Positions 1-6,088 of a DNA stretch of 12,586 nt are shown one piece after another (position 1 is the stretch's first letter; the number at the start of each line of letters is the position of its first letter). Under the pieces are notes generated by a model. The model did not search any database. It saw nothing but the letters and a program-made list of their open reading frames with translations, and had not been told where the DNA came from. The stretch covers positions 1,377 to 13,962 of the forward strand of contig MGUL01000102.1 of the NCBI GenBank assembly GCA_001800005.1. The letters run 5' to 3'. Origin of the DNA: Elusimicrobia bacterium RBG_16_66_12 (GTDB lineage: Bacteria; Elusimicrobiota; Elusimicrobia; UBA1565; UBA9628). Both the position numbers and the translations under genes were made by a program.

Positions 1-141
1 ACGCGCCAGCACTATTCGATCGACGTCATCAGCGCGTACTTCATCACCTACGCCCTCTACCGAGCCGAGCGGCGGCGGTTGCGGGTTCCGTACCGGCGAG
101 TCCGGGCCCGGGTGTTCGGCTGGCTCCTTCATGGATTTTGA
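1..141 (+). CDS. C-terminal fragment of a PAP2_C / sphingomyelin-synthase-like membrane enzyme (5' end outside window)
   Basis: The frame is open from base 1 to a TGA at 139-141 and gives 46 residues. It begins TRQHYSIDVISAYFITYALY and ends in an Arg-rich tail. His4 and Asp8 of the fragment, in HYSIDV followed by AYFIT, match the last active-site motif of the PAP2_C family (sphingomyelin synthase and related phosphotransferases, HY[ST][IV]DV..AY). There the His and Asp belong to the catalytic triad on the lumenal or periplasmic face of a multi-pass membrane protein. Such enzymes move or remove a phospho-headgroup on diacylglycerol or ceramide lipids. The basic C-terminal tail would be cytoplasmic. 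The gene overlaps the next start codon by 11 bases, so the two are probably cotranscribed and translationally coupled. Only the tail is visible, so substrate and even donor type are unknown. An ordinary PAP2 phosphatase is the alternative. Confidence 0.6.
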   Translation, partial: TRQHYSIDVISAYFITYALYRAERRRLRVPYRRVRARVFGWLLHGF

Positions 142-1279
142 ACTCTCCGAGACGGCGAAAGAGGTGCGGGCCTCGGCGCGGGCGTTCGCCGAGCGCCTCA
201 AGCCTCTGGCCGCGGCCTGGGACGAGGAGGAGGCCCTTCCGCCCGAGATCCTGCGCGAGGGCGGGCGGCTGGGCTTCTTCGGCCTGATGACGGCCGAGGA
301 GTACGGCGGCATGGGGCTCGACGCGCTGTGCTACGTCGCCGCCATGGAGGAGCTGGCGCGCGCCAGCGCCAGCTTCCAGGGCTGCCTCAGCGTGCACAAC
401 TCCCTCGCCTGCGCCGCGGTCTCGCGCTTCGGCACGCCGGAGCAGAAGGGGCGATACCTGCCGAAACTCGCCAGCGGCGAGTGGATCGGCGCCTACAGCC
501 TCTCCGAGCCCGGGGCGGGCAGCGACGTCGGCTCCATTGCGACTTTCGCCGAGCCCGCGGCGGACGGCTTCGCGCTCGAGGGCGTGAAGTGCTGGGTGAC
601 CAACGGCGGGATCGCCGACCTGTTCGTCGTCTTCGTCTCGACGAGCCGCGCCAGCGCCAGCCGGGGCATCAGCTGCTTTCTCGTCGAGAAAGGGACCCCG
701 GGCTTGACCGTCGGCCGCAAGGAGAAGAAGATGGGCCTTCGGGCCTCGGGCACCCACGAGATATCGTTCCACGGCTGCCGCGTGCCCCGCTCGGCCCTGC
801 TCGGCTCCCTTCACGGGGGATTTAAGATCGCGATGAGCCTCCTCGATGGGGGCCGCATCGGCATCGGCGCCCAGGCCGTGGGGATCGCCCAGGCCGCCCT
901 CGATGAGGCCGTCTCCTACGCCAAGGCGCGCCGCCAGTTCGGCCGCCCGATCTCGGAGTTCCAGCTCATCCAAGCCAAGCTCGCGGACATGGCGACGAGC
1001 ATCGAGGCGGCGCGGCTTCTCGTTTACCGCGCGGCGGCCCTGCTGGCCCGCGGCGAGCGGTGCGCCAAGGAAGCCTCCATGGCCAAGCTCTTCGCCACCA
1101 CCGCCGCCAACCGCGTCGCCTACGACGCGCTCCAGATCCACGGAGGCAACGGCTACGTCCGCGAGTTCCCGGTGGAGCGCTATTTCCGCGACGCGCGCGC
1201 CGGGGAGATTTACGAGGGCACCTCCGAGATCCAGCGCCTGATCATCGCCCGCGACGTCCTGCGCGAGAAGGCGCCGTGA
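131..1279 (+). CDS. Acyl-CoA dehydrogenase (short/branched-chain type)
   Basis: This is a 382-aa FAD enzyme that forms the trans-2 double bond in an acyl-CoA, passing electrons to electron-transfer flavoprotein in the cytoplasm. Length and domain order are standard: helical N-terminal domain (about 1-115), beta domain (about 116-225) and C-terminal helical domain. Visible motifs are YSLSEPGAGSD (122-132) and CWVTNGG (154-160) around the flavin, RRQFGRPISEFQ, and IYEGTSEIQR, where Glu362 sits at the usual catalytic-base position of SCAD/MCAD-type enzymes. The start overlaps the upstream stop by 11 bases, and no clear Shine-Dalgarno precedes it, so coupling is likely. It begins MDFELSE, much like the second dehydrogenase of the cluster at 3049 (MDYELSE), so the two look like diverged paralogues. 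Chain-length preference cannot be read from sequence. A CaiA-like role with the CaiB-family neighbour is an alternative. Confidence 0.93.
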   Translation: MDFELSETAKEVRASARAFAERLKPLAAAWDEEEALPPEILREGGRLGFFGLMTAEEYGGMGLDALCYVAAMEELARASASFQGCLSVHNSLACAAVSRFGTPEQKGRYLPKLASGEWIGAYSLSEPGAGSDVGSIATFAEPAADGFALEGVKCWVTNGGIADLFVVFVSTSRASASRGISCFLVEKGTPGLTVGRKEKKMGLRASGTHEISFHGCRVPRSALLGSLHGGFKIAMSLLDGGRIGIGAQAVGIAQAALDEAVSYAKARRQFGRPISEFQLIQAKLADMATSIEAARLLVYRAAALLARGERCAKEASMAKLFATTAANRVAYDALQIHGGNGYVREFPVERYFRDARAGEIYEGTSEIQRLIIARDVLREKAP

Positions 1280-2307
1280 GCGGCCCGCCCGGGCGCCCGT
1301 TGGGAGGCATCCGCGGGCCCTTCAAGGGCTTCGAGGAGATCCGCGTTCTCGATTTCACGAAACTCCTGCCCGGCCCTTACGCCACGCAGATCCTGGCCGA
1401 TCTCGGCTGCCGCGTGACCAAGATCGAACTCCCTCATTTCGCGGACGGGGCCCGGACCATGCCGCCCATGATCGACGGGGTGGGCTCCACTTTCTGGATG
1501 GTCAACCAGGGCAAGGAGTGCCTCCGCGTGAACTTCCGCGAGCCGGACGGCCTGAAGCGGGTCCGCGCTCTGGCCGCGGAGGCCGACGTGCTCATCGAGG
1601 GCTTCCGCCCGGGCCTGATGGACCGCGTGGGGCTGGGCGCCGAGGACCTGATGGCGCTCAACCCGCGCCTGATCTACGCCTCCCTGACGGGCTACCCCGA
1701 AGGCGGCCCGTGGCGGCGCAAGGCCGGCCACGACTTGAACTTCCTGGCCGTCAGCGGCTTCCTCGCGGCGGGCGGGGGCGCGCCGTCGATGCCGGCCACA
1801 CAGGTCGCCGACCTCGCCGGCAGCCTGGCGGCGACGGCGTCCATCCTCGCCGCCCTGGTGGAGCGCGGCGCGACGGGCCGAGGCCGGCGCGTCACGGTCT
1901 CCATGGCCGAGACCGCTCACTCCCTCTTGCCGATCCCGTTGGGCGAGGCGCTGGCCGAGGGCCGGGACCCGGACGGCCCCCGCTGGTGGAACGGGGCGCA
2001 CCCGTTCTACCGGCTTTACGAGACCGCGGGCGGCGGCCGGCTGGCCGTGGCGGCATTGGAAAAATCCTTCGCCCTCGCCCTGCTCGACGCGCTCGGCCTG
2101 GAGCGTCTGCGCGGGCTTGCCGACGATCCCTTGGCCCACGCCGAGACCCTGGCGGCGGAGATCGGCCGCGTCCTGCGCGGGGCCGCCGCCGCCGAGTGGG
2201 AGGAGCGTCTCAAGGACAAGGACGTCTGCGTGACCCGCGTGCTCGGCCTCGGCGAGGCCCGCGCTTTCATGGACCGACTGCGGACTGAAGCAAGGAGAAC
2301 GACATGA
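1276..2307 (+). CDS. Family III CoA-transferase fold, alpha-methylacyl-CoA racemase-like (CaiB/BaiF/AMACR)
   Basis: A GTG start at 1276 overlaps the previous TGA (GTGA), with GAGAAGG at 1265-1271 as ribosome site, giving 343 aa. The frame is open further upstream, but that part reads over the preceding gene. The N-terminal DFTKLLPGPYATQILADLG and the ADVLIEGFRPG segment are typical of the family. Three residues fit the Mycobacterium AMACR catalytic set (His126, Asp156, Glu241) in context and spacing: His152 in GHDLNF, Asp179 in QVADLAG and Glu262 in AALEKSF. Formyl-CoA and carnitine CoA-transferases share the Asp, but the His context favours a racemase, which interconverts (2R)- and (2S)-methylacyl-CoAs so that dehydrogenases can act on them. 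The neighbouring beta-oxidation genes support this. A CoA-transferase that activates the incoming acid remains possible, since no ligase is present. It ends with an ATGA overlap with the SDR gene. The protein is slightly short for the family but looks whole. Confidence 0.82.
   Translation: MSGPPGRPLGGIRGPFKGFEEIRVLDFTKLLPGPYATQILADLGCRVTKIELPHFADGARTMPPMIDGVGSTFWMVNQGKECLRVNFREPDGLKRVRALAAEADVLIEGFRPGLMDRVGLGAEDLMALNPRLIYASLTGYPEGGPWRRKAGHDLNFLAVSGFLAAGGGAPSMPATQVADLAGSLAATASILAALVERGATGRGRRVTVSMAETAHSLLPIPLGEALAEGRDPDGPRWWNGAHPFYRLYETAGGGRLAVAALEKSFALALLDALGLERLRGLADDPLAHAETLAAEIGRVLRGAAAAEWEERLKDKDVCVTRVLGLGEARAFMDRLRTEARRTT
2292..2297 (+). promoter_or_regulatory. Strong Shine-Dalgarno for the SDR gene
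   Basis: AAGGAG lies six bases before the ATG at 2304, inside the end of the racemase gene. It fixes the SDR start and suggests independent, efficient ribosome loading despite the 4-base gene overlap. Confidence 0.8.
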
Positions 2308-3044
2308 GACTCAAGGACAAGGTCGCCGTCATCACCGGTTCGGCCCAAGGCATCGGCTATGCGGCCGCGGAGCTCTTCGCCGCCGAGGGCGCGCGCGTGG
2401 CGGTCGTCGACGTCGACGCCGCCAAGGCGTCGTCCGCGGCCTCGGCCATCGACGCGGGCAGGGGCGTCTGTTTCGGCATGGGCTGCGACGTGACCAAGCC
2501 CGCCGACTGCGAGGCTGCGGTCAAGGCCGTGCTGGAGAGATGGGGCAAGATCGACGTCCTGGTCAACAACGCCGGCATCACCAAGGACAACCTGCTGCTC
2601 AGGATGTCCGAGGCGGACTGGGACTTGGTCCTGGACGTGAACCTCAAAGGCGCGTTCAATTTCATCAAGGCGATCGTCAAGCCGATGATGAAGGCCCGCT
2701 ATGGGAAAATCGTCAACATCTCCTCGGTCGTCGGCCTGGAAGGCAACGCCGGGCAGGCCAACTACTGCGCCTCCAAGGGCGGCTTGATCGCGCTGACGAA
2801 GTCGGTCGCGCGGGAGTTCGCCTCGCGCGGGATCAACGCCAACGCCGTCGCGCCCGGCTTCATCAAGACCCGCCTGACCGAGGTCCTTCCGGAGGAAGCC
2901 AAGAAAAAGTTTTCCGACAAGATACTGCTGGGCCGCCTGGGCGAGCCGATCGACATCGCCCGCGCGATCCTGTTCCTCTCGTCGGACGACTCGTCGTACA
3001 TCACCGGCCACGTGCTGAACGTCAACGGCGGCTACTACCTATAA
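2304..3044 (+). CDS. SDR-family 3-hydroxyacyl-CoA dehydrogenase (FabG-like fold, NAD-type)
   Basis: This is a 246-aa classical short-chain dehydrogenase. It has the TGSAQGIG dinucleotide-binding loop (11-18), NNAG, and the catalytic set Asn113, Ser141, Tyr154 and Lys158 with the same internal spacing as E. coli FabG. The C-terminus ends in the usual VNGGYYL. The second beta strand ends VAVVDVD with Asp36. An acidic residue there binds the adenosine ribose hydroxyls and normally favours NAD(H) over NADP(H). An NAD enzyme between two acyl-CoA dehydrogenases and a thiolase is more likely to oxidise 3-hydroxyacyl-CoA to 3-ketoacyl-CoA, as the SDR HSD10 does, than to reduce ketoacyl-ACP in fatty acid synthesis. 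No acp, fabF or fabD lies nearby. FabG-type enzymes act on the (R)-isomer, which would match the MaoC hydratase at 5611-6054. Start chosen by the AAGGAG at 2292. It is separated from the next gene by four bases. Confidence 0.88.
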   Translation: MRLKDKVAVITGSAQGIGYAAAELFAAEGARVAVVDVDAAKASSAASAIDAGRGVCFGMGCDVTKPADCEAAVKAVLERWGKIDVLVNNAGITKDNLLLRMSEADWDLVLDVNLKGAFNFIKAIVKPMMKARYGKIVNISSVVGLEGNAGQANYCASKGGLIALTKSVAREFASRGINANAVAPGFIKTRLTEVLPEEAKKKFSDKILLGRLGEPIDIARAILFLSSDDSSYITGHVLNVNGGYYL

Positions 3045-3048
3045 GGCC

Positions 3049-4269
3049 ATGGACTACGAACTCTCCGAAGTTCAGGCCGAGATCCGCGACCTCGCGTACC
3101 AGACCGCGATCCGCGAGTTCAAGCCCGTTCGCGAGCGCTGCGACGCCGAGGAGGAGTTCCCCTGGGACGCCGTCCGGCGGGCCGCCAAGTCCGACATCGC
3201 CGGCGCCTACCTTCCCGAGGCGTACGGCGGCCTCGGCGGCGGCATCGTCGAGCTGGTGCTCGTCGCCGAGCAGTTCGCGCGCGTCTGCAGCGGGATCGGG
3301 CTGGCCTTCGGCGCGTCGGGCCTGGGCACGCTGCCGATCCTGCTGCTCGGCAGCGCCGAACAGCGCGAGCGCTGGCTGCCGGATCTGGCCTCCTCCAAGA
3401 AGCTCGCGGCCTTCTCGATCACCGAGGCCGGCGCCGGTTCCGACGCGACCGCGATGCGGTGCCTGGCGAAGCGCGACGGCGATCACTACGTCCTCGACGG
3501 CTCGAAGTGCTTCGTCTCCAACGGGTCGGTCGCCGAGATCTACGTCGTCTTCGCGACGACGAACCCGTCTCGCGGGGCGCGAGGCGTCTCGGTCTTCATC
3601 GTCGAGAAGGGAACGCCCGGCTTCGGCTTCGGCAAGAAAGAGCGCAAGATGGGCATCCGCGCCAATCCGACGTATGAGCTGGTCTTTCAAAACTGCCGCA
3701 TTCCCAAGGCGAACCTCCTTTATAAAGAGGGTTATGGGCTGTTCACCGCGCAGACGACCTTCGACTTCTCGCGCCCGGGCGTGGCCGCCCAGGCCTTGGG
3801 CATCGCGCAGGGCGCGCTCGACGAGACGCTGGCCTACATACGCCAGCGCAAGCAGTTCGGCCGGCCGGTCACGAGCTTCCAGGCCATCTCGCACATGATG
3901 GCCGACTGTGCCGTCCAGATCGAGATGTCGCGCGCGCTGCTGTACGCGACGGCGAAAGCGATGGACAAGGCGATGAGGCCCGTCTACGAGAAGGCGCTCG
4001 CCGATCGCGCCATCGTCTACGACGTGATGAACAAGATGGACGTCAAGCGCTGGACCAAGGAATCGGCGATGTGCAAGCTGTCCTGCTCGGACGTCGCGAT
4101 GAAGGTCACGACCGACTGCGTGCAGATGTGCGGCGGCATCGGGTATATGAGGGATTTTCCGTTGGAAAAGTTCATGCGCGACGCGAAGATCACCCAGATT
4201 TACGAGGGCACCAACCAGATACAGCGCAACGAGATCGCGATGATGATGATCAAGGAGCTGGCGTCGTAG
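3049..4269 (+). CDS. Acyl-CoA dehydrogenase with an extra segment in the C-terminal domain
   Basis: This is the second FAD acyl-CoA dehydrogenase of the cluster, 406 aa. ITEAGAGSDA (around 125-133), KCFVSNGS, RKQFGRP and IYEGTNQIQR with the catalytic Glu386 are all present, so it should be active. Compared with the paralogue at 131-1279 it carries about 24 extra residues, rich in charged and Met residues, around 305-332, between two helices of the C-terminal domain near the CoA pocket and dimer interface. The flavin-loop Trp of the first enzyme (Trp155) is Phe155 here. These differences suggest a different acyl substrate rather than redundancy. It starts four bases after the SDR stop with only a weak ribosome site (TAAGG overlapping the stop). 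Its own TAG stop at 4267-4269 lies inside the ribosome site of the thiolase gene. Exact substrate unknown. Confidence 0.92.
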   Translation: MDYELSEVQAEIRDLAYQTAIREFKPVRERCDAEEEFPWDAVRRAAKSDIAGAYLPEAYGGLGGGIVELVLVAEQFARVCSGIGLAFGASGLGTLPILLLGSAEQRERWLPDLASSKKLAAFSITEAGAGSDATAMRCLAKRDGDHYVLDGSKCFVSNGSVAEIYVVFATTNPSRGARGVSVFIVEKGTPGFGFGKKERKMGIRANPTYELVFQNCRIPKANLLYKEGYGLFTAQTTFDFSRPGVAAQALGIAQGALDETLAYIRQRKQFGRPVTSFQAISHMMADCAVQIEMSRALLYATAKAMDKAMRPVYEKALADRAIVYDVMNKMDVKRWTKESAMCKLSCSDVAMKVTTDCVQMCGGIGYMRDFPLEKFMRDAKITQIYEGTNQIQRNEIAMMMIKELAS

Positions 4270-4273
4270 GAGG
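4268..4273 (+). promoter_or_regulatory. Shine-Dalgarno deciding the thiolase start
   Basis: A perfect AGGAGG overlaps the TAG stop of the preceding gene and lies seven bases before the ATG at 4281. The frame is open upstream to 4071 but only as a read-through of the dehydrogenase gene, so 4281 is the start. Confidence 0.85.
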
Positions 4274-4280
4274 CATTCCC

Positions 4281-5627
4281 ATGTTCGTCGAACCGAAGAA
4301 GATCGTCTTGTGCGGCGGGGTTCGGACCCCGATCGGGCACATCGCGCGCTCGCTGGCGGCGCTGCGGGCCGAGGACCTCCTGACGGCGGTTCTCGAGTCC
4401 GTCTTCAAGCGCACGCCGCTGAAGAAAGAGGCCGTCGACGGCCTCATCGTCGGATGGGTCGGCCAGTCCTTCTCGGCGCCGAACATCGCCCGGGTGGCCG
4501 CGGTCAGGGTCGGACTGCCGATGAAGACCCAGACCGTCACCGTCCAAAACAACTGCGTCTCGTCCATCGAGTCCGTCGCCGCGGCGGCGCGCTTCATCCT
4601 CGCCGGCGAGGGCGAGCTGTACATCGCGGGCGGGACCGAGAGCATGTCCCGCCTCCCCTACACGATCGACGGCTCGCGCGCGGCCAAGCCGCTGCGCAGC
4701 CTGGCCGTCGTCCGCGAGAAGTGGGGGGAACTGCTCCAGAGCCCGGACGTCGCCGTCGTCGACTCCGTCGAGGTCGGGCTCACCGACCCCGTCGAGAACA
4801 TCAACATGGCCGGCACCGCCGAGGTCTGCGCCCAGATGTTCGGCCTCACGCGGCAGGCGCAGGACGATTACGCGCGGGAGAGCTTCCGGCGGACCGTCGA
4901 CGGCTGGAACCGGGGGTTCTACGACTCCCACGTGGTCCCCGTCGAGTCCGGCGGCGCGACGCTCCTCGCGCGTGACGAATACCCGTTCCTGCGAGAGGAC
5001 CTCATCAACAAGCCGCAGATGTTCGCCAAGGCCTCGCCTTTCTACGACAACTCGGCCTACTCGCTCAAGGACTTCTACCGCGACCACGGCCGCCACATCC
5101 TCGGCAAGGCCTATCGGGAGGGCGACAAGGGCACCGTCACCTTGTTCAACTCCTGCGGGCGCTCCGACGGGGCGTCGGCCGTCATCGTGGCCACGGAGAG
5201 AAAGGCCAAGGAGCTCGGCCTCGAGATCCTGGCCGAGCTCAAGGGCTGGGGCTTCGACGGCGCCGCGCCGGCCCACATGGGATTCGCTCCCGCCCTGGCC
5301 GCTCCCGTGGCGCTCAAGCGCGCCGGGATCTCCTTCGACGAGCTCGACGCGATCGAGCTCCACGAGCCCTTCGCGGCCACGGTGCTGGCGATCTTCAAGG
5401 TCGGCCGGGAGCGCTTCGGCCACGACTGGGCGGGCAAAAACGCCTCGGGCGCGCTCAACCCGCACGGCGGCTCGATCGCGCTCGGCCACCCCTTGGGCGC
5501 GACGGGCGTGCGCCTGCTGCTCAACCTGATCTACAGCCTCAAGCGCGACCCCAAGTCGCGCCACGGCATGCTCGCCGCGTGCGCCGGCGGGGGCGTGGGC
5601 GGGGCGATGGTTATTTCGCGGCCTTGA
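4281..5627 (+). CDS. 3-ketoacyl-CoA thiolase / acetyl-CoA acyltransferase (FadI / trifunctional-beta type)
   Basis: This 448-aa thiolase cleaves 3-ketoacyl-CoA with CoA to acetyl-CoA (or propionyl-CoA from a 2-methyl substrate) and a shortened acyl-CoA, the last step of the cycle. Nucleophile Cys92 lies in VQNNCVSS, the GHPLGATG His is residue 403, and the second active cysteine Cys434 is in LAACAGGGVGGAMV. The oxyanion-hole motif reads ELHEPFAATV with His361. His instead of Asn is typical of the long FadI/HADHB group, as is the length. The usual Ala after Glu is Pro here. No mitochondrial-type or membrane segment is seen. It is the last plus-strand gene of the cluster, 11 bases after the dehydrogenase stop. 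Its final 17 bases overlap the end of the convergent MaoC gene. Biosynthetic acetoacetyl-CoA thiolase is less likely given length and the HE-F motif. Confidence 0.92.
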   Translation: MFVEPKKIVLCGGVRTPIGHIARSLAALRAEDLLTAVLESVFKRTPLKKEAVDGLIVGWVGQSFSAPNIARVAAVRVGLPMKTQTVTVQNNCVSSIESVAAAARFILAGEGELYIAGGTESMSRLPYTIDGSRAAKPLRSLAVVREKWGELLQSPDVAVVDSVEVGLTDPVENINMAGTAEVCAQMFGLTRQAQDDYARESFRRTVDGWNRGFYDSHVVPVESGGATLLARDEYPFLREDLINKPQMFAKASPFYDNSAYSLKDFYRDHGRHILGKAYREGDKGTVTLFNSCGRSDGASAVIVATERKAKELGLEILAELKGWGFDGAAPAHMGFAPALAAPVALKRAGISFDELDAIELHEPFAATVLAIFKVGRERFGHDWAGKNASGALNPHGGSIALGHPLGATGVRLLLNLIYSLKRDPKSRHGMLAACAGGGVGGAMVISRP

Positions 5628-6054
5628 CCATCAGCGTCCACTCGCCTTCCTGGACCGTCTTGCCGTCTTGAGTGACGATCGCGGCCTCGAAAAAAACCAG
5701 GCCTCCGCGACCGCCCATCGCGCGCCGGCGGGCCACCTTCAGCGTCAGGGAGATGCTGTCGCCGAGGAACACCGGCGCCTTGAATTTCCAGGAAAGCCCC
5801 GTGAAAGCGACGACGCTTTCACGCAGGATCTCCAGGTCATGGAGAAGCCCGGTGGCCGCCGAGAGGGCCAATAGGCCGTGGGCGATGCGCCCCCCGAAGG
5901 GGGACGACCGCGCGTAGTCCTCGTCGAGATGGATGCGGTTGAAATCCCCCGAGACCTCGGAGAACGCCCGGACCGTCCCCTCGTCGAGGCGCCGGGCGGC
6001 GCTTTGGAACGTCCGCCCTTCCGTGAAATCCTCGAAATAAAGGTCGTTTGCCAT
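5611..6054 (-). CDS. MaoC-family (R)-specific enoyl-CoA hydratase
   Basis: This is a single hot-dog domain of 147 aa, the size of PhaJ-type hydratases. The hydratase-2 motif is clear: SGDFNRIHLDEDYA with Asp37, Asn39 and His42, the Asp/His pair that activates water, followed by FGGRIAHGLL. It should add water to trans-2-enoyl-CoA to give (R)-3-hydroxyacyl-CoA. That is the one step missing from the plus-strand beta-oxidation genes, so it probably belongs to the same pathway although it is on the other strand. Its stop codon lies inside the thiolase gene (17-base overlap, tail to tail). The aldehyde dehydrogenase gene ends 25 bases upstream. No Shine-Dalgarno precedes the ATG (six bases, TCCCCC, then a TACAAT box), which suggests a leaderless start. 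A link to polyhydroxyalkanoate supply is possible, but no PHA synthase is visible. Confidence 0.88.
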   Translation of the reverse strand: MANDLYFEDFTEGRTFQSAARRLDEGTVRAFSEVSGDFNRIHLDEDYARSSPFGGRIAHGLLALSAATGLLHDLEILRESVVAFTGLSWKFKAPVFLGDSISLTLKVARRRAMGGRGGLVFFEAAIVTQDGKTVQEGEWTLMVKAAK

Positions 6055-6060
6055 GGGGGA

Positions 6061-6088
6061 ATTGTAGACAATATGGAGTCTAAGTCAG
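6061..6088 (-). promoter_or_regulatory. Candidate promoter for the MaoC gene, predicting a leaderless transcript
   Basis: On the minus strand a -35-like CTGACT (6088-6083) and a -10-like TACAAT (6066-6061, 5 of 6 to consensus) are 16 bases apart. Only six bases separate the -10 box from the ATG, so initiation would fall on the start codon. There is no ribosome site, which fits. The -35 box lies inside the end of the aldehyde dehydrogenase frame. Inference from sequence only. Confidence 0.4.

Noticed and set aside
44..1141. 365-codon open frame on the minus strand opposite the first acyl-CoA dehydrogenase
   Set aside because: Shadow frame from high-GC codon use. The product is low-complexity Ala/Gly/Arg/Glu-rich with no domain, while the plus strand has every dehydrogenase motif. 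The same holds for the long frames opposite the racemase, thiolase, mutase and enolase.
2304..3044. FabG of fatty acid synthesis
   Set aside because: The fold fits, but Asp36 points to NAD and the neighbours are all catabolic. No acp, fabD or fabF lies in the window.
2540..3898. 452-codon plus-strand frame across the SDR and second dehydrogenase
   Set aside because: Arg/Ser/Pro-rich, no motifs, wholly overlapping two well-supported genes in another frame.
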